A stretch of 9,293 bases of DNA, taken from the NCBI GenBank assembly GCA_028871595.1, contig JAGWMT010000119.1, positions 1-9,293 of the forward strand. The letters are read 5' to 3'. This document shows positions 1 to 6,133 of the stretch, one piece after another (within the stretch, counting starts at the first letter, position 1; each line of letters starts with the position of its first letter). The position numbers were made by a program, and so were the translations under genes. Below the pieces are notes generated by a model that did not search any database, had not been told where the DNA came from, and saw only the letters and a program-made list of their open reading frames with translations. Source of the DNA: Elusimicrobiota bacterium. GTDB taxonomy: Bacteria > Elusimicrobiota > Elusimicrobia > UBA1565 > UBA9628.

Positions 1-2003
1 CTTCTCCCGCCGGCGACGGCCGCCTCGAGGACTTCGCGCTGCGTTGGGGCGTCCCTCACGTTCCGGAATTCGAGCTGGGATTATATCGACGTCTATTCGG
101 CGCCGAATTGAGGGCGAAGCTGGCGGGGGCCGGGAAGCCGCGCACGGCCACGCAATTCGCCGTTCGCGGCCGTGTCCGCCGACTATTGGGAGACCCCTGC
201 GCTTCGGAAGATTTTCGCGCCGCACTCGATCTCAATCCCAATTATGCCCGTGCCCACGCCTGGTTAGGCGAAGCCGGTTTGGGGGAAAAGGGGGCTCTCT
301 CGAGTTTAGACAACGCCGTGATGTTAGATCCCAAGGAAGGTTGGACTCGCGTCTACCGTGCCGCCGCCCGTTTATTGAATAACGACCCCACCGGCGCCGC
401 GTCGGACGCCGCCGCCGCCCGCACGCTTCTTCCCAAGGAAGCGTTGCCGTGCTTCCTTGAAGGCCTTGCTCTCGCGAGGTCCAAACGCCGCGAAGCGGCG
501 AACCGTTCCTTCCGTTCCGCCTTGAGGCTTGAGCCGTCGTGCTCCGCCGCCGCGCTCCTTCGTTCCCGTCTTTGGACCGGGACGAAATCCGTTAAGGCCG
601 CGGAGGAGGCGCTCGACGCCGAGCCCGACCACGCGCACGTGGCCCTGTTCACCTGGAAGCCCGGCGCCCCCTGGGGCGCTTGGTTGAGAGGTCACGTGGA
701 TTTTTGTCTCCAAGACGAGCGCGTGCTTCCCTTGTGCACCCGCTTCGGCCAGGACGAGACGCGTTTCTCTCCGTATCATTTCGAAGCCGTGGACCTGGCC
801 CGCCGGACCTTGTCGTCCCGCGGACATCGCGCCTGGACCTTAGCCACCTTGGGCCGCGCCTTGGCGCGCGCGCCGGTGGGCGCGAAAGGTCGGACCGAGG
901 CGCGTCAATATTTGGACGCCGCCGTGGCGAAAAATCCGCGCGCGGGCTGGACCTGGGCCTGGCGGGCGCTGTCGCGCGTCTCGTCCGATCCCGACGGCGC
1001 CCTGCGCGACCTGAACAAGGCGCTGGCGTTGTCTCCTCACTACTTCCGCGCCTACGGCTGGCGCGGCGCTGTCCTGCGGCGCCAGGGGCGTCTCAAGGAA
1101 TCCTTGGCCGACCTGGACCGCGCGGTGGCGGGCGAGGAGCGCTATCCGTTCTCCTCTCACGAGCGCTCGCTCGCGCGGCGCCGTTTGGGGGATTTCCTGG
1201 GCGCGGCCCACGACCTGGACCGCGCCTACGCCCTGGACCCGCGCTATTCGTGGATCTACGCTCCCGGACGCGAGCCGTCGGCCGGAGAACGCGCCGCGGG
1301 CCTGCGCGAGCTGGACGCGGCGGTCGCGCGCCATCCGTCCTGCGTTTCCTTGCGCGCGTGGCGGGGGGAATTGCGCATCCGGACCGGGGAATTGGGCGCG
1401 GCCATATTGGATTTGGAGGACGCCGTCGCGCTGGACCCCGCGCACGCCTTGGCCCTGGGCTTCGTGGGCCTGGCCCATCTGGAGGCCGGGCGTCCCGCCC
1501 GCGCACTCGAGTCCCTTCGCCGGTCCGTCAAATTGGATGGGCGCCATCTGTCCTTCCGCGCGGGCTGGGCCGAGGCCGCTCGCCGTCTGGGCCGGAAGGC
1601 CGAGGCGGAGATCCTGGTGTCGGACGCGCTGACCGAGCGGCCCAAGGCTTGGACCCTGCGCCTGCAGCGCGCGCGCTGGGCGCTGGAAGACGGCGCTTTC
1701 GCCCGCGCCTTGACCGAGGCGCGCGCGGCCGGCGCCCTGGAGGGCCGCGACGCCGACGCCTACTTTTTGGAAGCGGCGGCTCTCGCGCGGTTGGGCCGTT
1801 GGATGGAGGCGGAGCGCGCCGCGGAGCGGACCTTGACCATCGCGCCGAACCAAGGCCGCGCCTATCTGCTGCGCGCCGAGATCCGCCGCGCGCTGGGCCG
1901 CGCCGCCGACTCCGTGGCCGACTTTCGCGTGGTGCACGAGCGCTTCCCTTATTTGTTCAATGACGAGGAGCGCGCGCGCGTGGCCGCGCTCTTGAGGAAC
2001 TGA
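1..2003 (+). CDS. Large TPR-repeat protein, 5'-truncated by the window edge
   Basis: The frame is open from base 3 to the TGA at 2001-2003, giving 666 visible residues. A TTG at 108 could be taken as the start, but the codons before it (21-77) align without gaps to residues 15-33 of the next gene, sharing the GxPHxPExEL element (48-77). The gene therefore starts outside the window, about eight codons upstream by that alignment. The body is many TPR units with helix A of the form W-R-G/A and helix B ending in LDP or similar. A less regular region lies near 640-800, and the protein ends in the FPYLFN element (1944-1961) that the next gene also has. No signal peptide or membrane segment is visible in the part seen, so it is probably cytoplasmic. 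TPR proteins bind other proteins or peptides; no catalytic motif is seen and the partner is unknown. G+C at third positions is clearly lower before about 620 than after. Confidence 0.9.
   Translation, partial: SPAGDGRLEDFALRWGVPHVPEFELGLYRRLFGAELRAKLAGAGKPRTATQFAVRGRVRRLLGDPCASEDFRAALDLNPNYARAHAWLGEAGLGEKGALSSLDNAVMLDPKEGWTRVYRAAARLLNNDPTGAASDAAAARTLLPKEALPCFLEGLALARSKRREAANRSFRSALRLEPSCSAAALLRSRLWTGTKSVKAAEEALDAEPDHAHVALFTWKPGAPWGAWLRGHVDFCLQDERVLPLCTRFGQDETRFSPYHFEAVDLARRTLSSRGHRAWTLATLGRALARAPVGAKGRTEARQYLDAAVAKNPRAGWTWAWRALSRVSSDPDGALRDLNKALALSPHYFRAYGWRGAVLRRQGRLKESLADLDRAVAGEERYPFSSHERSLARRRLGDFLGAAHDLDRAYALDPRYSWIYAPGREPSAGERAAGLRELDAAVARHPSCVSLRAWRGELRIRTGELGAAILDLEDAVALDPAHALALGFVGLAHLEAGRPARALESLRRSVKLDGRHLSFRAGWAEAARRLGRKAEAEILVSDALTERPKAWTLRLQRARWALEDGAFARALTEARAAGALEGRDADAYFLEAAALARLGRWMEAERAAERTLTIAPNQGRAYLLRAEIRRALGRAADSVADFRVVHERFPYLFNDEERARVAALLRN
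1102..1123 (+). repeat. 22-base direct repeat, copy 1 (paralogue identity)
   Basis: These 22 bases are identical to 3143-3164, about 2.04 kb downstream, and encode the same L-A-D-L-D-R-A stretch of TPR helix B in the two paralogous genes. It is a patch of DNA-level identity left by duplication or maintained by gene conversion, not an independent element. Confidence 0.7.
1994..1999 (+). promoter_or_regulatory. Ribosome binding site for the second TPR gene
   Basis: GAGGAA lies five bases before the ATG at 2005, inside the last codons of the upstream gene. It supports the ATG at 2005 and translational coupling with the preceding gene, whose stop ends one base before that ATG. Confidence 0.6.
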
Positions 2004-2004
2004 C

Positions 2005-4050
2005 ATGGATCCGTTCAAGCGCGTCGAAGCCCTGGGGCTTTACGGGAAGATCGAGGACCTGAGCGAGCGCTTCGGCCTGCCCCACGCGCCGGAGTACGAG
2101 CTGTCCTATTTCCGGACCTTGTACCGGCCCGAGCTGCGCGCCGCGCTGGACGCGGCCGAGACGGTCCCGGCCAAGCGCCGGAACGCCGTCTTCCACGCCC
2201 GCCGCGGCCGCCTGCGCCGCGCCGCCGGCGACCAAGGCGGCGCGCTGGCCGACTATCAGGCGGCGCTGGACCTGGACCCCGAGCGGGCCGACGCCCACGC
2301 GGGCCTGGGCGAGGCGGATCTGAGCCGTCCGGAGGCCGAGGAGTCCCTTTCGCGCGCGCTCGTCTTGGAGCCCGACCACGCCTGGGCCCGGCTTGACCGC
2401 GGCGCCGCGCGCCTGCTGGCCGATCGCGCGGCCGAGGCGCGGGAGGACTTGGAGCGTTTCGTCGGTCTGGCGCCGGAGTCGGCCTTGGGCTTTCTCCTGC
2501 TGGGAATGGCCGAGGAGCGCCTCGGCCGCCGCGAGCGCGCGGCGAAGGCCTACGAACGGGCGTGGGAGAAAGACCGCGTCTGCTCCGCGGCCTGCCTGCT
2601 GCGCGCGCGCGCCGCGAAAAGCTTCAAGGACCGCTTGGTCTGGTTTCACCGAGCCTATGACGTCAGCCCGGTGCTGGGCTTCATCACCTTGCAGATCCAC
2701 CAGACCGTCAAGATCGACGCGCCGGCCTACGTGGACAAAATCCTGCGCTTCTGCTTCGAGCGGCCCGAGCAGGTGGCCGCCTACTACCGCCGCGAGGCCA
2801 CCCAGTCCCACTTCTCCCATTTTCCGGCCGAGGACTACGACTTCGTGCGCCGCCTCTGCGGCGCGCACCCGGACTTGGGCTGGGCCAACGCCTTCTTCGG
2901 ACGCGCCTCGTGCTACACCCCGGCGGGCATGCCCGAGGGCATCGCGCACCTGACCCGCGCCATCCGCCAGGTCCCGCACGCCGGCTGGCTGCGCGCCTGG
3001 CGCGCCAACGCCAAGCGCGCCGTGGGCGACGCCGCGGGCGCCCTCAAGGATTTCGGCGACGCCGCGCGCCTCCAACCCTTCTACCACCGCTCTTTCGTCT
3101 GGCGCGGGGGACTCCTGCGCAAGCTGGGCCGCTTCCCCGAGGCCTTGGCCGACCTGGACCGCGCCTTGGCCATGGACCCGCATTACAGCCTGACGTACTG
3201 GGAGCGGAGCCTGGCCCGCCGGGGCCAGGGCGACGTGGTCGGCGCCGCGTTCGACCTGGACCGCGCCTATTTGTTGGACCATCGGTATCACTGGGCCTTC
3301 AAGACCGGCGGCGCGCCTGCTCCGGAGGAACTGAAGAAGGGGATCTCTCAGCTCACCGCCGCCATCGCGCGCTTCCCGTCCATGCCCTCCCTGCGCGTGT
3401 GGCGCGGCCAACTGCGCCTCCAGCAATGGGACCGTTCCGCCGCCGTCCTGGACTTCGAACGCGCCGCGGAAATCGACCCGCACCACGCCTTGGCCCACGG
3501 TTGGGCCGCGCGCGCTTTGCTTGAATCCGGCCGCCCCGCCGCCGCCGCCGAGCGCGCCCGCCGCGCCATTTCGCTGGAGCCTCGTTTCGCCATGGCGCGG
3601 ATGTGGCTGGCCGAATCGCTGCGGGCCTTGGGGCAAACCAAGGAGGCGAAAGCCGTCCTGGCCGAGGCCCTGCGCCTCAAGAAAACCACCCCGTGGGCGC
3701 ACTACCTGCTCGGGGTGTTCGCGTACGACGATCGGAACTTCGCCGCGGCCGAGAAGGAATTAAACACCGCTCTTCTTCTGGATGGCAAGTATCCCGAAGC
3801 GTACCTCCTTTTGGCCCAGGTGCTCCTAGCCCGCGGCAAAGCCAAGCCCGCTCTGGCCGCCGCCCAGCGCTGCGTGGACGTGGCCGGGAATTTGGGCCGC
3901 GCCTATGTGATCCGCGCCGCGGCCAATTTGAATCTAGGCAATGCCAAGGCCGCCGTCGCCGATTATGAGAAGGTCTTGAAGGAATTCCCGTACTTGCTGA
4001 ATCCCCAGCAAAAGGCGGACGTGGAGAACTTGCTTGCCGTTAAACATTGA
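2005..4050 (+). CDS. Large TPR-repeat protein, paralogue of the upstream gene
   Basis: This 681-residue protein starts at an ATG with a good ribosome binding site, one base after the upstream stop. Seen in order: a non-TPR N-terminus with GLPHAPEYEL at residues 24-33; TPR units to about residue 210; an irregular region at about 211-285 containing H-F-S at 269-271 and a following E..D..RR pattern; a second long TPR block with WRG-type helices A; and a C-terminal cap with FPYLLN (3985-4002). These landmarks occur in the same order in the upstream gene, and the 60-residue segment at 3229-3408 matches the upstream 1188-1367 at 32 of 60 positions by my count, so the two look like a tandem duplication. 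No signal peptide, membrane segment or enzyme motif is visible. The probable role is a cytoplasmic protein-binding scaffold; the partner is unknown. Its first 60 codons are about 93% G+C at third positions, but the last 100 codons are lower. Confidence 0.93.
   Translation: MDPFKRVEALGLYGKIEDLSERFGLPHAPEYELSYFRTLYRPELRAALDAAETVPAKRRNAVFHARRGRLRRAAGDQGGALADYQAALDLDPERADAHAGLGEADLSRPEAEESLSRALVLEPDHAWARLDRGAARLLADRAAEAREDLERFVGLAPESALGFLLLGMAEERLGRRERAAKAYERAWEKDRVCSAACLLRARAAKSFKDRLVWFHRAYDVSPVLGFITLQIHQTVKIDAPAYVDKILRFCFERPEQVAAYYRREATQSHFSHFPAEDYDFVRRLCGAHPDLGWANAFFGRASCYTPAGMPEGIAHLTRAIRQVPHAGWLRAWRANAKRAVGDAAGALKDFGDAARLQPFYHRSFVWRGGLLRKLGRFPEALADLDRALAMDPHYSLTYWERSLARRGQGDVVGAAFDLDRAYLLDHRYHWAFKTGGAPAPEELKKGISQLTAAIARFPSMPSLRVWRGQLRLQQWDRSAAVLDFERAAEIDPHHALAHGWAARALLESGRPAAAAERARRAISLEPRFAMARMWLAESLRALGQTKEAKAVLAEALRLKKTTPWAHYLLGVFAYDDRNFAAAEKELNTALLLDGKYPEAYLLLAQVLLARGKAKPALAAAQRCVDVAGNLGRAYVIRAAANLNLGNAKAAVADYEKVLKEFPYLLNPQQKADVENLLAVKH
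3143..3164 (+). repeat. 22-base direct repeat, copy 2 (paralogue identity)
   Basis: Exact copy of 1102-1123 at the corresponding point of the second TPR gene. It lies just before the 60-residue module shared by all four TPR proteins. Confidence 0.7.
4023..4027 (+). promoter_or_regulatory. Ribosome binding site for the third TPR gene (favours TTG start)
   Basis: GGAGA sits six bases before the TTG at 4034, a normal Shine-Dalgarno spacing. It is the reason for preferring TTG 4034 over the homologous but non-canonical ATT at 4046 or the TTG at 4055. It lies inside the coding end of the upstream gene, implying coupled translation. Confidence 0.45.
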
Positions 4051-6133
4051 TCCATTGGATCGGGTGTTCTCCGAAGAATCGTCGCTGCTTCCATCGGTAT
4101 TATTCCGCGGTTACATCTCCCATTCGCTGTTGTTCTATCGCCAAAACCACCTCCGCGGATTTGCCGAGTTCAAACGCATAGGCCGCGGACTCCAACTCGG
4201 CCCCGGCGGCGCTCCCCGCCGTTCAATGCCGTACGTTTCTTCAGGCGGCGGTTGGGAAGACGCCCTCAAAGCCGTGCGGCAATTTGACGAAAAGAAAGCC
4301 GTTCGTCTTTTGTCCTCGGCCATCAAGAAGGCGCCCAAAGACCCCGCCTTCTATGTGCTCCGTGGTTTTATGCATGGCGAAAATCACCGGGGCTCCCGCC
4401 GTTTATCGGAAGCCGGCATCGCCGACTTCGAAAAGGCCTTGAGCCTGGACCCAAATCAGTTGTGGGCCCGCATGGGCCTGGGCATGGCCCTGGAGATGCG
4501 CCGTCGTTTCGTTCGCGCGAAGACGCAGTTCGAGGCCGCATCTTTATTGGCCCCAAATTGGTCCTGGCCCCATATTTTCCGCGGCGTGTGTTTGTGGTAT
4601 CTGGCGGAACCCGGTGAAGCCGCGCGAGTGTTCTCTCAGGCCGCGAAACTCGACCCTAAGTCGCCGCTGGCGTTATTATTCGCCGCCCGGGCCAAGGCGG
4701 ATATCCGGGATCGATCCTTGATCCGTGACCTGAACAAGGCGCTCAAACTAGCCCCGAACGACGGCTTCGCCCTCTCCTGGCGCGGCCGCGCCATGTTCAT
4801 CCTGGGGCGCAGGCCTGAGGCATTGGCCGATCTGAGACGCGCCATCCGTTCTTTGCCTGACTACGACCGAGGCTGGTCCTGGCTGGGCGTTTCCTTGGCG
4901 GAGCAGGGAAAGCTGAAGCAGGCCGTTCCGCTTTTGCGCGTCGCCCGGCGCCTCAATCCGTACTACCCCACGACGTTGTACCCCTTGGCCGGCGCCCTGA
5001 TGCGCCTGAGCCGTTGGACCGAGGGCGCCCGCATCATGCGGGAGTCCGCCGCCGTGGACCGCTCCGGCGTCTGGATCGAGCACCGCATCAGCATGAGCCA
5101 TCCCAATCCCGCGTGCCTGCGTTCGCGCGCGGATTTGGATCGATTTATCTCTCATAGCCCGAAGTCCGCCTGGGCCTGGGCGTGGCGCGGCCAAACTGAG
5201 TTGTTGCTTCAAAACTACCAGAAGGCGCTGGCCGACCTGAATATGGCGCTCGAATTGGATCCCCAAGACGCTTGGGCGAGTCTTTGGCGCGGTGAGACCT
5301 ATCGCCGTTTAGGCGAGTACCAGGCCGCGAAAAACGATTTCGAACGTTGTCTTCACTTGGATAAGAAGATTTCATGGGCGTACGCCGGCCTGGGCGACGT
5401 GCTTCTCGCCGAAAGCCGCCCCCGCGAGGCGTTGATCCAAATCGATCGTTCGCTGACCCTCCAGAATTATTGCGCCCCCGCGCATGCCTTCCGCGGCCGC
5501 GCGTTGCTGGCCCTGGGCCGGGCCGCGGCCGCCGCGGAGGCCTTCGGCTCGGCGCTCGAGCTCCATCCCCAGGACCGCTGGGTGAAACGCCTGCGGGCGA
5601 TCGCCCTGGCGCTGAACGGGGATTGGGACGGCGCGCACGCCGCTTGCGGCGGAAGGGGATATTCCGACGACGACGCCGCGCTGGAGTCCTATCTGCTGGC
5701 CCGCCGGGGCCTGCGGCGCGAGGCGCGCGCGGCGGCCGAGGAAGCCCTCAAGCGCAACGACCGCCACCTCCTGGCGCGCGCCGTGCGCGCCGGACGCCTT
5801 CCGGACGCAGGCGCGGCCTTGTCCGCCTTGGCGAAGGGCGATCCCGGGACGTCTTACTCTCCGGAGAATCTCCTCCGTGCCGCCGTGAACGCCGGTCTTT
5901 CCGGCTGCGCCCGCGCTTTGCGGCGCGGCGATCTGAACGCCGCGCTTGCCGCCTGCCGTGACGCGCGGCAACGTGACGCCGGTCTCTACCGCCTGAGGGC
6001 GTGGCTCAAGCTGTCCGGCGGTGATGCCGCCGGCGCCGTCGAGGACTCCAGCCGGGCGCTCGACGCGACCTTGGACCCGTTCGATCCCGCGGCGCTGTGG
6101 CTCCGGGCCCGCGCCCAGGCGGCGCGGTCATGA
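4034..6133 (+). CDS. Large TPR-repeat protein, divergent member, non-ATG start
   Basis: The frame encodes up to 699 residues from TTG 4034, overlapping the upstream gene by 17 bases and ending in the TGA that overlaps the next ATG. The start is uncertain: ATT at 4046 occupies the place of the upstream paralogue's ATG, and TTG 4055 is a third option. The N-terminal 60 or so residues resemble neither upstream protein. The rest is TPR units, including clear W-R-G helices such as ALSWRG, AWAWRG and SLWRG, with the shared 60-residue module at 5012-5191. The C-terminal 200 residues (from about 5600) are Ala/Arg-rich, with weaker TPR periodicity and no FPYL-type cap. No signal peptide, membrane segment or catalytic motif is seen. 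It is probably a cytoplasmic binding scaffold of the same family. Third-position G+C is about 62% in the first 60 codons and rises strongly after about 5460. Confidence 0.9.
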   Translation: MPLNIDPLDRVFSEESSLLPSVLFRGYISHSLLFYRQNHLRGFAEFKRIGRGLQLGPGGAPRRSMPYVSSGGGWEDALKAVRQFDEKKAVRLLSSAIKKAPKDPAFYVLRGFMHGENHRGSRRLSEAGIADFEKALSLDPNQLWARMGLGMALEMRRRFVRAKTQFEAASLLAPNWSWPHIFRGVCLWYLAEPGEAARVFSQAAKLDPKSPLALLFAARAKADIRDRSLIRDLNKALKLAPNDGFALSWRGRAMFILGRRPEALADLRRAIRSLPDYDRGWSWLGVSLAEQGKLKQAVPLLRVARRLNPYYPTTLYPLAGALMRLSRWTEGARIMRESAAVDRSGVWIEHRISMSHPNPACLRSRADLDRFISHSPKSAWAWAWRGQTELLLQNYQKALADLNMALELDPQDAWASLWRGETYRRLGEYQAAKNDFERCLHLDKKISWAYAGLGDVLLAESRPREALIQIDRSLTLQNYCAPAHAFRGRALLALGRAAAAAEAFGSALELHPQDRWVKRLRAIALALNGDWDGAHAACGGRGYSDDDAALESYLLARRGLRREARAAAEEALKRNDRHLLARAVRAGRLPDAGAALSALAKGDPGTSYSPENLLRAAVNAGLSGCARALRRGDLNAALAACRDARQRDAGLYRLRAWLKLSGGDAAGAVEDSSRALDATLDPFDPAALWLRARAQAARS
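6130..6133 (+). other. ATGA stop/start overlap
   Basis: The TGA ending the third TPR gene (6131-6133) overlaps the ATG of the flavoenzyme (6130-6132). Only a weak purine-rich stretch (around 6116-6122) precedes it, so initiation here probably depends on ribosomes finishing the upstream gene. Confidence 0.85.

Noticed and set aside
680..1963. Plus-strand second-frame open frame (427 codons) within the first TPR gene
   Set aside because: The translation is almost entirely Arg, Gly, Pro and Ala, as expected from reading a G+C-rich gene out of frame.
108..2003. TTG at 108 as the true start of the first gene
   Set aside because: The preceding in-frame codons from base 3 align with the N-terminus of the second TPR protein, so the gene begins upstream of the window.
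840..2018. Minus-strand open frame (392 codons) antisense to the first TPR gene
   Set aside because: Same reasons: no domain, biased composition, and it mirrors the codon periodicity of the real gene on the other strand.
1957..3702. Long minus-strand open frame (581 codons) antisense to the second TPR gene
   Set aside because: It runs opposite a gene with strong TPR homology, its product is low-complexity Gly/Ala/Gln/Arg-rich with no recognisable domain, and such antisense frames arise routinely in very G+C-rich genes.
6097..6129. GTG at 6097 as the flavoenzyme start
   Set aside because: It would add eleven residues ahead of the Rossmann strand and overlap the upstream gene more deeply. ATG 6130 gives the normal short lead-in and a classic ATGA overlap.
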